Of a DNA stretch of 20,710 nucleotides, positions 7,232 to 13,184 are shown piece by piece. The notes under the pieces are model-generated. The model had not been told where the DNA came from. It was given only the letters and a program-made list of their open reading frames with translations, and did no database searches. The DNA lies in the IMG/VR virus record IMGVR_UViG_3300032084_002394, positions 1 to 20,710 of that record, one strand, 5' to 3'. Each line of letters begins with the position of its first letter. The stretch's first letter is position 1. The position numbers were made by a program, and so were the translations under genes. The stretch comes from a virus.

Positions 7232-7236
7232 GAGTG
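7210..7236 (+). terminator. Hairpin spanning the stop codon
   Basis: CACTCTATCC (7210-7219) pairs with GGATAAGAGTG (7226-7236), ten pairs with one bulged A and a six-base loop. The TAA stop at 7229-7231 lies in the 3' arm. No T-run follows, so it may protect or process an mRNA end rather than terminate transcription. Confidence 0.4.
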
Positions 7237-7916
7237 CCCTAACGGGTTTGCCCTGTTGCTGGAAAGCATTGTTACTCAAGCGGGCTGAGTAACTGCGCAC
7301 TGTAGATTTGCGTGGAAACAGAACTACACTACTACCAATGTTTAAGGGATAGCATTGGTAGTAGTTATTTAATTATCCTATTACACTTAAAACCAAACAC
7401 GTTATGTACACAGAACATAATGGTGTAATCACTCCTTCAGAGTGGTTGACCAACCCAAACGCGTAGTAATACGTGGGTAATGCCGGTCCAAAGGCGGAGT
7501 TTAACCAGCTTAGCAACAGAAATAGGTTAAATTTTTTATTTGTGTGTGTTGCATTATTAATGTGACACCTCATTTGCCATAATCATTGGGTTGGCATCCA
7601 ATAAAATATTAATTAGTCCATAGTATATATATGGCTAACAAACACTAGATGGTAGAAGGTAACTGAAATGTTATGCTGGTACAATGCTATTGAAAAAGGA
7701 TGTGGTAGATTCCGTTGAGAAGATTAGTTCTAGAATAATCATTCTCTCTACATAGTCATTTAGTGTTAACTTAATGAGAGCACACAAGTAAAACTAATTG
7801 TCAGGGAATTCTGCAGGTAGAAAAAGAAAGACGTTAAACTAATGCCTTCTTGTGTGTTCTCTCTCTCTATAGAGTTTATATAATAGCAACCCGTTTATTC
7901 ACTTAAAACTTTAACT
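7232..7916 (+). ncRNA. Hairpin-rich non-coding region, candidate structured RNA(s)
   Basis: No credible gene on either strand in 685 bases. It holds a series of strong hairpins: GTTACTCA/TGAGTAAC (7271-7278, 7286-7293), a perfect 13-bp stem ACTACTACCAATG/CATTGGTAGTAGT (7328-7340, 7353-7365), nested stems 7381-7386/7423-7428 and 7401-7407/7415-7421, CACTC/GAGTG (7430-7434, 7440-7444), and a 13-bp closing stem GAGAGCACACAAG/CTTGTGTGTTCTC (7776-7788, 7849-7861, one G-U). Strand is assumed from neighbours. No tRNA or known RNA family was recognised. It ends just before the 61-codon gene, so part may act as that gene's leader. Confidence 0.5.
7328..7365 (+). terminator. Perfect 13-bp hairpin, possible terminator or RNA element
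   Basis: Both arms are fully complementary with a 12-base loop (7341-7352). The bases after it (TATTTAATTATCC) are AT-rich but not a clean T-run. It may end a short transcript from the junction promoter or be a structural arm of the RNA region. Confidence 0.45.
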
Positions 7917-8102
7917 ATGATGTTTGAAGATGCACAATTTATGGCTGACCTATATAGTATCAGCCCAGAATTAACATGTCAGTGTGATGATGTTCACACT
8001 TGTCAACAATGCCATGAAGCATATGAAGAAGGTAAGCGTATTCGTTTACAGAAACTTCAAGATGCCATGGATAAAAGTACTAAAAGGGCACAGAGTCCTT
8101 GA
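7917..8102 (+). CDS. Small Cys/His protein, possible zinc-binding
   Basis: A 61-residue protein, the only credible gene within 2.3 kb of non-coding sequence. Four cysteines, C21, C23, C29 and C32, with H27 and H33 (CQCDDVHTCQQCH), make a compact metal-binding knuckle; a basic helix follows (GKRIRLQKLQDAMDK). Codon use is AT-rich like other right-arm genes. The leader TTTATTCACTTAAAAC is nearly the same as that of the gene at 9540. The stop lies between the arms of a 9-bp hairpin (8088-8096 with 8121-8129). It could bind DNA, RNA or a host protein; family not recognised. Confidence 0.65.
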   Translation: MMFEDAQFMADLYSISPELTCQCDDVHTCQQCHEAYEEGKRIRLQKLQDAMDKSTKRAQSP

Positions 8103-8129
8103 GATTTGATCACCTCATCCACTCTGTGC
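8088..8129 (+). terminator. Hairpin enclosing the end of the 61-codon gene
   Basis: GCACAGAGT (8088-8096) pairs perfectly with ACTCTGTGC (8121-8129), with a 24-base loop holding the TGA stop. No T-run follows, so it may be an mRNA 3'-end or processing structure rather than an intrinsic terminator. Confidence 0.4.
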
Positions 8130-8807
8130 TTATCTAATTATGGGGACAACGGGACAACCTTGGTTTGAATCCTAAACGTTGTAGTGCTACTGAACAATAG
8201 TAGGTAGCACTCTTTATAGTTGTAATAACTGTGCACAATGGATTGGGTAAAACCAGGACGTGCAGTAGGAAGTAATTACCCTGCAAGATTAACTTTAATT
8301 AAGTTAATGATAAGTTACTACAATTTTATTTGACGAAGTGCCTTACCAAGGCTAGTCCTGCAATGAGGATGAAGAAAAGGGAATGGTAAACCCATCAAAG
8401 TATATCTGGACAGGCCAAAACACGTTTGAACTACAAGCAATCACTAGGAATAGGAGGTTGTCTCTTCATTGAGAGTAGGAGTGCTAGTCTGGATGAATTA
8501 TATTGTGGCAATAATGCCAAAATTAAATTAAATAAAACCCATATTGCTAACTGATCATTAGTATTATGGTCACAGGGACAAGATGCAGCATAGTCTCCTC
8601 GTTAGTTGAAAGAAGATACATTGAATTCAGTCTTTACTAACTACCTGTGAAAGCTAAGGTGAGAATCCTTGGAACGCTTAACATTGCCGTGGCTTATGTC
8701 TATCCTTGAGATAGCATTAGTGTCTATAGAAATGTTCGCCAGCTCTCATGGCGTTAAGATAAACCAGTAATGGTATAAATCCATCAGCAACTTGAAAGGC
8801 TGTGGAG

Positions 8808-8831
8808 ATATATATAGTTCGCTATATGTAT
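8808..8831 (+). other. UUCG-tetraloop hairpin
   Basis: ATATATATAG (8808-8817), TTCG (8818-8821), CTATATGTAT (8822-8831): ten pairs including one G-U, closed by the stable UUCG tetraloop. The loop-closing pair is G-C rather than the most stable C-G. It is one of the clearest signs that the region works as RNA. Confidence 0.55.
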
Positions 8832-9285
8832 TTTATAGAAGAGTATTTCAATATCCATGTAACGGCAGCGTCAAATCCCTTCGGGTGCGTGAGTTGTGTG
8901 GAGAGTATGACAGGCATGCTCTTGAGCTTAAAAGGCAATAAGAATTGAGATAGGTATTGGTACTATGGTGTTGTCGCACTTAGAGCTGGTATTAGAATTT
9001 GCATCTAGAATGCTGTGAGAAATCACGTGTTCGTATAGATAATAGTTTAGTGAGTAGCCGTGACAAGCAAAAGCAGGTGGGAGTAGTAGTCTAAACTTTT
9101 CAAAAGAAAGCAAGATTACATAAACTCTAAGCGTCTCTTATCATTAACCTGAATCCTAACTTAGCCATTAGATTGGCACATTTAAACAAGAAAAACAAAT
9201 GAAGAAAGCAAAATTAGTTTAGAGACTATTGTGATGGCACTAACGCCAACAATGTTCTTATCCTTCTGTAATATGAAGGCATAGA

Positions 9286-9373
9286 TAGCTCGCAAGGCTT
9301 GCTATGAAGGAATCCGGTAGTATCTGTAGTGAGGTGACAACCTCTTTAGCTCGTAAGGCATGCGGTATGAAAG
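9286..9373 (+). repeat. Imperfect direct repeat inside the structured RNA region
   Basis: TAGCTCGCAAGGCTTGC then TATGAAGG (9286-9310) recurs as TAGCTCGTAAGGCATGC, GG, TATGAAAG (9347-9373), differing at three positions plus a two-base insertion. A perfect GAGGT/ACCTC hairpin sits between the copies. Conservation of TAGCTCG-AAGGC suggests a repeated RNA module. Confidence 0.5.
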
Positions 9374-9432
9374 TGAACTTATGACCACTTTAGTAGTGAT
9401 GGCGGACATCTTAATCCGTGAACATGTACAGT

Positions 9433-9452
9433 ACAGACCAGAAATGGACTGT
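9433..9452 (+). other. GAAA-tetraloop hairpin near end of RNA region
   Basis: ACAG (9433-9436) pairs with CTGT (9449-9452) and CCA with TGG, an A-A mismatch between them, capped by GAAA (9441-9444), a GNRA loop of the kind used for tertiary contacts. Confidence 0.45.
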
Positions 9453-9489
9453 GTGAGATAATTACTGAAAAGTTAATTAATCTGTACAC

Positions 9490-9525
9490 AAAGAGTCAAG
9501 CTCTCAGCTCTTTATTTTATTCACT
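9490..9525 (+). promoter_or_regulatory. Terminator-like hairpin plus TTTATTCAC leader element
   Basis: AAAGAG (9490-9495) pairs with CTCTTT (9508-9513), followed by TATTTTATT. TTTATTCACT (9516-9525) lies 24 bases before the ATG at 9540, matching the leader of the gene at 7917. Only about 26 bases separate the hairpin from the start, leaving no room for a normal promoter between them. Confidence 0.5.
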
Positions 9526-9539
9526 CAAAATCAACCACT

Positions 9540-9872
9540 ATGAGAAACTTATTTAAAGATGCTATCTATCTATTTGACATGGAGATAGAAAAGCCTACTA
9601 TTATTACCAGCCAAGCTGATGATAGTTTTGAAGTACATGTCATTCCAGATATGGAAAGAAATTGTATTGATGGATTCCATATTAAAGAAGTTGGGATTCA
9701 ATTGAATATTTATATTATTAAAGATAATGAATTAGAAGAAAAAGACATTTTTAGTGGAAATCACATGGATGATAAATATTTTTTTGATTTTCTTAAATGG
9801 TTTCATGATAATCCAAATCAATTAATAGAAGTATTCTACAGAAGTAAATTAGAAGTAATAACTAAAACGTAA
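9540..9872 (+). CDS. Hypothetical protein
   Basis: A 110-residue acidic protein without membrane segment, mixed alpha/beta: NLFKDAIYLFDMEIEKPTII, then MERNCIDGFHIKEVGIQLN, and KYFFDFLKWFHDNPNQLIEV near the C-terminus. No recognisable family. It is the first gene after the giant RNA region and is followed five bases later by the 87-residue gene, so the two form an operon. Strongly AT-rich codons. Function unknown. Confidence 0.7.
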   Translation: MRNLFKDAIYLFDMEIEKPTIITSQADDSFEVHVIPDMERNCIDGFHIKEVGIQLNIYIIKDNELEEKDIFSGNHMDDKYFFDFLKWFHDNPNQLIEVFYRSKLEVITKT

Positions 9873-9877
9873 AAATT

Positions 9878-10141
9878 ATGGAAGGTAAATGGAAATCAGT
9901 ATTATTAGCAACTTATGAAGATGTTGAATCAGGATGTACTATACATATACATAGTTCAGACTTTCGCATGTACTCACCCAACAAACAAATTATAACCAAG
10001 CAAGATATATTTGAAAAAGCTTCTTGGGGAAAGGGTTTTAAAACATTGCACTACTCACCACTATTTGAAAAAGGACCTGTTAGGATCTTTACACCTGAAT
10101 CAAATAGTAAATATGTTGAGGAAGATATTTTCGGGGAATAA
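9878..10141 (+). CDS. Hypothetical protein
   Basis: An 87-residue protein, with start context AAAAATTATG. It reads as a small beta-rich fold (KWKSVLLATYEDVESGCTIH, then FRMYSPNKQII, then GPVRIFTPESN) with an acidic end. No catalytic motif or signal peptide. It follows the 110-residue gene by five bases and is probably co-expressed. Function unknown. Confidence 0.7.
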   Translation: MEGKWKSVLLATYEDVESGCTIHIHSSDFRMYSPNKQIITKQDIFEKASWGKGFKTLHYSPLFEKGPVRIFTPESNSKYVEEDIFGE

Positions 10142-10306
10142 CCCCAAAGTCGCATACTATAGGCGGTCTATAGTTAAAGCAGAGAGAACTGTGAAGTTGC
10201 AAATTAAACACAAGGTAAAAAGTCTCGTTCCTTAAAAAAAGAGAAAAAAATGTACACGGGAGTGCTATTTAATAGTACTCCTAATTTTTTAATTAACAAA
10301 TCAACT
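10142..10306 (+). promoter_or_regulatory. Structured leader with terminator-like hairpin and TTAATTAAC element
   Basis: No gene. A perfect stem ACTATAG-gcggt-CTATAGT lies at 10156-10174. A 10-bp stem with one G-U, GGAGTGCTAT/ATAGTACTCC (10259-10268, 10272-10281), has a 3-base loop and is followed by TAATTTTTTAATT, like an intrinsic terminator. TTAATTAAC (10289-10297) precedes the ATG at 10307 by 18 bases. Long A-runs (10233-10250) lie before the hairpin. Confidence 0.5.
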
Positions 10307-10378
10307 ATGAGAATTTTATTAATCATTGGTTTATTAGTGCTATTAGTACTAAGCCAAGCAAAACTTAACAAATTATGA
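10307..10378 (+). CDS. 23-residue membrane microprotein
   Basis: MRILLIIGLLVLLVLSQAKL plus three residues: a single hydrophobic helix with an N-terminal Arg and a short basic tail. Support comes from the A-rich start (AACAAATCAACTATG) behind a leader element and from the stop overlapping the next start as ATGA (10375-10378). Possible roles are a small membrane regulator or a holin- or exclusion-type peptide; none is shown by the sequence. Confidence 0.5.
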   Translation: MRILLIIGLLVLLVLSQAKLNKL

Positions 10379-10533
10379 AACAAAATGTAGCGTACCTATG
10401 GTTTGTTTTACTATTAGGAACATTTACAGCTATACTATCAGGTATGGGAACTGTAAATGTTATGGCCTTTATTATATCCTATTGTTTCTGGGGATGTATG
10501 TTGGCTCCTATGATCCAAATTAATGAGTCATGA
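10375..10533 (+). CDS. 52-residue two-helix membrane protein
   Basis: Two hydrophobic segments, about 6-22 (AYLWFVLLLGTFTAILSG) and 28-46 (NVMAFIISYCFWGCMLAPM), separated by a short Gly-rich turn. ATGA overlaps at both ends tie it to its neighbours. A small hairpin membrane protein could be a holin-like or superinfection-exclusion factor, but there is no family match. Confidence 0.55.
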   Translation: MKQNVAYLWFVLLLGTFTAILSGMGTVNVMAFIISYCFWGCMLAPMIQINES

Positions 10534-10649
10534 AAGAATTATGGCAAGAATTTAAATGGTATCATAAGTTAATAGTGATAACATATCTAGTAGGAGTAAT
10601 TATACAATGTGCTCTAAACATAGCAAGAAGTCCAGTATGGAACGGATAA
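10530..10649 (+). CDS. 39-residue membrane microprotein
   Basis: A charged N-terminus (MKELWQEFKWYHK) followed by one hydrophobic helix (LIVITYLVGVIIQCALNIA, 14-32) and a short tail. Coupled to the preceding gene by ATGA, and overlapped at its end by the next start. Function unknown. Confidence 0.5.
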   Translation: MKELWQEFKWYHKLIVITYLVGVIIQCALNIARSPVWNG

Positions 10650-10762
10650 CTGTGTCTCAAGGTGAGATACAGGATGCTATGAAGCACAGAGTACACAGGA
10701 ACAAGAAGAAATATTATAAAAAAGTTAAACATAAAAACAAATCAGATGAAAAAAATCAGTAA
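10637..10762 (+). CDS. 41-residue very basic protein
   Basis: No hydrophobic helix. The N-terminal ten residues are neutral (MERITVSQGE) and the rest is Lys/Arg/His-rich (VHRNKKKYYKKVKHKNKS), suggesting nucleic-acid binding. It overlaps the end of the preceding gene by 13 bases and the start of the following one by 17. The length of the overlaps lowers confidence, but the uninterrupted frame in this dense operon supports it. Confidence 0.45.
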   Translation: MERITVSQGEIQDAMKHRVHRNKKKYYKKVKHKNKSDEKNQ

Positions 10763-11003
10763 AGGAAACATTGCCATATTTTGTGGAATGTTATGTAGTT
10801 TATTATTTATGGCACCATTATATACAATGATGTTCTTTAATCCACAATTAAGCCAGGAATGGTTGACATTATCAATTGCACCCGGAATGTTAGGATGCGG
10901 ATTGCTTATATGTGGTAACTATATAGTAAACTTAGAAGAAAAAATAAAATTATTGCAACCACGTAAAAGTGGTTTTAATTTAGTAAAAACCAAAAAAAAA
11001 TAA
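10746..11003 (+). CDS. 85-residue inner-membrane protein with two helices
   Basis: Two hydrophobic helices, about 8-31 (NIAIFCGMLCSLLFMAPLYT) and 42-62 (LSIAPGMLGCGLLICGNYIV), then a charged tail ending in KTKKK, which should lie in the cytoplasm. The start is AAAACAAATCAGATG. No family recognised. It belongs to a run of small membrane proteins (10307-11191), probably expressed together. Confidence 0.65.
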   Translation: MKKISKGNIAIFCGMLCSLLFMAPLYTMMFFNPQLSQEWLTLSIAPGMLGCGLLICGNYIVNLEEKIKLLQPRKSGFNLVKTKKK

Positions 11004-11005
11004 TC

Positions 11006-11191
11006 ATGAACAGGACAGTAACTTATCAAAAAAAGCAAATTAACTACAGAGCTGAATTTCAATTAGTATTTGGATTTGCCATAGGTTTTCATACATATGA
11101 TGGATCTAGTTATAAATCAAAATTTTTTACACTGGTAATTCCAGGGATGACAATAGAACGTACAGTAAAAAAATACAAAAAAGATGTTTGA
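11006..11191 (+). CDS. Small hypothetical protein
   Basis: A 61-residue basic protein with a moderately hydrophobic middle (FQLVFGFAIGFHTYDG, 19-34) and a beta-like end (KFFTLVIPGMTIERTV). The start at 11006 follows the previous stop by two bases. No family recognised. It overlaps the next small frame by eight bases. Confidence 0.55.
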   Translation: MNRTVTYQKKQINYRAEFQLVFGFAIGFHTYDGSSYKSKFFTLVIPGMTIERTVKKYKKDV

Positions 11192-11303
11192 AGTAGATAA
11201 TAACTTATACATGTATACCAGAAATGGTATTTTACATTTCACGCCATCCTTGGCGTTCGCAGATAAGCGTAAAGATGAAGGAACAGATATAGGGGTAGCT
11301 TAG
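11184..11303 (+). CDS. Possible 39-residue peptide ending in a terminator
   Basis: An ATG at 11184 opens MFEVDNNLYMYTRNGILHF, then TPSLAFADKRKDEGTDIGVA, stopping at TAG within the terminator stem. A perfect internal hairpin CGCCA-tcct-TGGCG lies in the coding part. The composition is protein-like, but overlap with the terminator and short length keep this tentative. Confidence 0.35.
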   Translation: MFEVDNNLYMYTRNGILHFTPSLAFADKRKDEGTDIGVA

Positions 11304-11317
11304 GTTACCCTTTTTTT
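11293..11317 (+). terminator. Rho-independent-type terminator
   Basis: GGGTA (11293-11297) pairs with TACCC (11306-11310), with an 8-base loop and seven Ts after it (11311-11317). It ends the small membrane-protein operon. The ATG at 11337 follows 19 bases later. Confidence 0.6.
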
Positions 11318-11336
11318 AATTTAATAAAAATCAAAA

Positions 11337-11570
11337 ATGAAAAATTTATTTAAAAACCCAATTTTATACGTTGCAGCATGGTTTGCTGTAATAGGTACAT
11401 TAGCTGCACTATTAAGTTCTTGTGCAACTCATTATGTTGGATGTGATGCTTATGGTTTAAATGATGGTCTAGATTATAAAAAGCCTAAAAAAGGTAATGT
11501 TTATGAATCTGGATATGAAATTATGACTCCAGGTAGAGCAGAACATTTAGCAAAAATAAAAGATAAGTAA
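11337..11570 (+). CDS. Small putative lipoprotein
   Basis: A 77-residue protein with a long hydrophobic N-terminus (VAAWFAVIGTLAALLSSC, 12-29) ending in a lipobox-like LSSC, so C29 is the likely lipidated residue. The mature part is short and charged (KKPKKGNVYESGYEIMTPGR). The start AAAAATCAAAAATG is typical. The stop overlaps the next start (TAATG). Alternatively it is a simple membrane-anchored peptide. Confidence 0.6.
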   Translation: MKNLFKNPILYVAAWFAVIGTLAALLSSCATHYVGCDAYGLNDGLDYKKPKKGNVYESGYEIMTPGRAEHLAKIKDK

Positions 11571-12094
11571 TGTGGCGAACAATACTTAAAGGAGACCCTG
11601 GGAAACTATTTAAGGGTAATTCTTTTAATTTAGTACAATCTGAGGCAGGTTTATACTTGTCTCAGAGTTACTTTTCTCCCAATCAGTATAGAGCTGAATA
11701 TAAGATTAAATCTAATATCACCATCAATGAACATAAATATTATCCAGTCAGTTTAAAAATACCTAAATGGTATCAGGAAATCTTTAAAAGATTTGAAGCA
11801 TTAGGTATGCCAAGAAAGGCAAAAGTAAACTGCAAAGAATTAAAACTTAGCTTAGTAATTGATGAATCATTTGCTGCATTAGAGTATTACAATGAATCTA
11901 ATGGTATTGATTTTAAAAATCATTACTATAACATTGAAGTATTCAAACAATTGAGAAATAGATGGCGCATAGTAAGCGCGCATCTTAAACAAATTACTGA
12001 TGAAGAATTTGCCAGTTTTAATATACCTGAAGTAATTAATGAAGAAAATGCAGAGCGTATTTTAGAACTACCTAAAGATATTTTGCATAAATAA
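11570..12094 (+). CDS. Hypothetical protein
   Basis: A 174-residue soluble, basic protein. The first half is beta-rich with Tyr/Ser (FNLVQSEAGLYLSQSYFSPN, then YPVSLKIPKWYQEIFKRFEA); the middle KAKVNCKELKLSLVIDESFA could be a core strand pair; the end is an acidic helix (EENAERILELPKDILHK). No known family. Coupled to the small lipoprotein gene by TAATG. Function unknown. Confidence 0.7.
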   Translation: MWRTILKGDPGKLFKGNSFNLVQSEAGLYLSQSYFSPNQYRAEYKIKSNITINEHKYYPVSLKIPKWYQEIFKRFEALGMPRKAKVNCKELKLSLVIDESFAALEYYNESNGIDFKNHYYNIEVFKQLRNRWRIVSAHLKQITDEEFASFNIPEVINEENAERILELPKDILHK

Positions 12095-12095
12095 T

Positions 12096-12144
12096 TACGG
12101 TATGCCGTATACTAACAGTACCAGTATTATATATGTATAATACT
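12096..12144 (+). other. Two hairpins sharing a TATG loop
   Basis: TACGG-tatg-CCGTA (12096-12109) and AGTATTATA-tatg-TATAATACT (12123-12144, nine perfect pairs) follow the stop at 12094. Identical loops on unrelated stems suggest a recognition element or chance; they precede a long terminator. Confidence 0.4.
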
Positions 12145-12168
12145 ATAGAGTTTGGTTGATGAGTGGAG

Positions 12169-12217
12169 AGTAAGTTGCGTAGATGGGGGTGGTCCCTATC
12201 TGCGTTCTTACTTTTTT
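12169..12217 (+). terminator. Long-stem terminator
   Basis: AGTAAG (12169-12174) pairs with CTTACT (12207-12212), then CGTAGAT (12178-12184) with ATCTGCG (12198-12204, one G-U) and GGG with CCC, followed by TTTTTT. The next ATG is at 12232, leaving 14 bases between the T-run and the start codon. Confidence 0.65.
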
Positions 12218-12231
12218 AAAAACAAAAAATT

Positions 12232-12327
12232 ATGAAAAATAACGTAGAAACCGCAGGTATGGAGGCATTAGGGATATTCCTTATATGTGCTATTGCAGTA
12301 ATATTATGTGCATACCTAACAAATTAA
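12232..12327 (+). CDS. 31-residue membrane microprotein
   Basis: MKNNVETAGMEALGIFLICA followed by IAVILCAYLTN: a short polar start and a single hydrophobic helix (12-30). The start AACAAAAAATTATG follows the terminator directly. Six bases separate it from the next gene, so they are probably co-translated. Function unknown. Confidence 0.5.
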   Translation: MKNNVETAGMEALGIFLICAIAVILCAYLTN

Positions 12328-12333
12328 AATAAT

Positions 12334-12549
12334 ATGAAACTAATACTAATATTTACATGCTTATTAAATTTAGGTTTTATTGAACCTATGAATGAAAGCA
12401 ATGATGATAGAGAAATGTATTATATATATCTATCTGATGGAAATGTGATTGAACATGCATACAAAGAAGAAGTTCTTGAATGGATTGAAACAGGTACATT
12501 TGAATATAATGAAGACTTAACAATAAATACTTTATATAATGCAGATTGA
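12334..12549 (+). CDS. Small exported hypothetical protein
   Basis: A 71-residue protein with a signal-peptide-like start (MKLILIFTCLLNLGFIEPM) and a short acidic domain (MYYIYLSDGNVIEHAYKEE, then VLEWIETGTFEYNEDLTI). Probably exported to the periplasm. It overlaps the following gene by 11 bases. No family recognised. Confidence 0.6.
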   Translation: MKLILIFTCLLNLGFIEPMNESNDDREMYYIYLSDGNVIEHAYKEEVLEWIETGTFEYNEDLTINTLYNAD

Positions 12550-13006
12550 AGCAATAATGAATAGTTTAATACTCAAAAATGTAATTAAAGAAACTTCACC
12601 TCAAAATGTACAAGAGCTAATTTCTGGGATACTCAGCAAACCTCAAATAGAGTATATATCTGCAGTAATGCATAATGATAAATATGAATTTTTATCAAAG
12701 AATGATTATGTTAAAATTAAATATGATGATTCCGGTTTAAATTATGATCTTTTAGATCAATTGCATGATAAAGGTTTATATGATGGTAAATATATATATG
12801 GAAGAATTATTAATTCTGATGACTGGGGTGAAGATTTTAATCCGTATCATTATAACATGAAGGTTAATTTATTTTTACTAGATGATGATTTAAAGTTATT
12901 TTATTGTGAAGAAAAGATAAATACTTATAAATTAATCAAAATAAAAAAACAAAATATAAAATACTATCAATATGGCGCAGATATCACCACAACTTCTAGA
13001 GAATGA
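12539..13006 (+). CDS. Hypothetical protein
   Basis: A 155-residue soluble protein rich in Asp, Tyr and Lys: PQNVQELISGILSKPQIEY, then LDQLHDKGLYDGKYIYGRI and YNMKVNLFLLDDDLKLFYC, ending in a basic KLIKIKKQNIKYYQYG tail. It may start at 12539 or at the second ATG, 12557. No domain recognised. It overlaps both neighbours, as expected in this dense operon. Confidence 0.65.
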   Translation: MQIEAIMNSLILKNVIKETSPQNVQELISGILSKPQIEYISAVMHNDKYEFLSKNDYVKIKYDDSGLNYDLLDQLHDKGLYDGKYIYGRIINSDDWGEDFNPYHYNMKVNLFLLDDDLKLFYCEEKINTYKLIKIKKQNIKYYQYGADITTTSRE

Positions 13007-13184
13007 ATGGATAACTCATAATGGTTTAAAAAATTTCTTAAAAGATAAAAAGTTATCTTTTGGAGATGAAATGAATAGAAAATATGCATTTAAAGATGAT
13101 AAATTATTACAATTAGCTGATTGGGATGCATTTAATTATATAAAAGAAAACCATGTAGTAGAAAAACCAAAAAATTATAAATGA
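12972..13184 (+). CDS. Small hypothetical protein
   Basis: A 70-residue charged protein (LLENEWITHNGLKNFLKDKK, then FKDDKLLQLADWDAFNYIK), probably helical. Overlaps the previous gene by 35 bases and the HTH gene by four (ATGA). No family recognised; a partner for the adjacent HTH protein is possible from position only. Confidence 0.6.
   Translation: MAQISPQLLENEWITHNGLKNFLKDKKLSFGDEMNRKYAFKDDKLLQLADWDAFNYIKENHVVEKPKNYK

Larger units (their letters stand above)
8103..9539 (+). ncRNA. Very large hairpin-rich non-coding region, candidate giant structured RNA
   Basis: About 1.4 kb without a supportable gene. Stems, many perfect, recur throughout: AGTGCTAC/GTAGCACT (8183-8190, 8204-8211); a 10-of-11 stem 8220-8230/8313-8323 enclosing ATTAACTT/AAGTTAAT (8288-8295, 8301-8308); GCCTT/AAGGC (8340-8344, 8348-8352); GGCA-ataa-TGCC (8507-8518); CTATC/GATAG (8700-8704, 8710-8714); CGCCA/TGGCG (8737-8741, 8749-8753); a UUCG-capped 10-bp stem (8808-8831); AGAGTATG/CATGCTCT (8902-8909, 8915-8922); GTGA-gaaa-TCAC (9015-9026); AGTTTAG/CTAAACT (9044-9050, 9091-9097); GAGGT-gaca-ACCTC (9331-9344); and a GAAA-capped stem (9433-9452). 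Bases 9301-9360 contain 28 G/C of 60 by eye, against 13 of 60 in the gene at 9781-9840. Plus strand assumed. Not a recognised rRNA, tRNA or intron; known giant phage RNAs (GOLLD, ROOL) are analogies only. Confidence 0.55.

Noticed and set aside
7373-7573. Minus-strand 66-codon frame in the non-coding block
   Set aside because: No start context, no family features, and the same bases form strong hairpins.
8156-8212. tRNA-like T-loop (GGTTTGAATCC)
   Set aside because: The flanking five bases do not pair (CTTGG with CCTAA), and no acceptor, D or anticodon arm could be fitted.
8928-9113. Minus-strand 61-codon frame in the large non-coding region
   Set aside because: Isolated, opposite to the local transcription direction, no protein-like motif, overlaps several hairpins.
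7232-9539. Long protein gene hidden by stop-codon reassignment (TAG or TGA, as in some crAss-like phages)
   Set aside because: TAA is frequent in all frames, composition is unlike the genes, and genes elsewhere in the window end cleanly at TAG and TGA.
8103-9539. Group I or group II intron
   Set aside because: No group II domain V signature, no group I core elements and no intron-encoded protein; the flanks do not form a split gene.
10011-10235. Plus-strand 74-codon frame overlapping the gene at 9878
   Set aside because: It covers the second half of a better-supported frame and runs through a perfect hairpin; its translation is Lys-rich without features.
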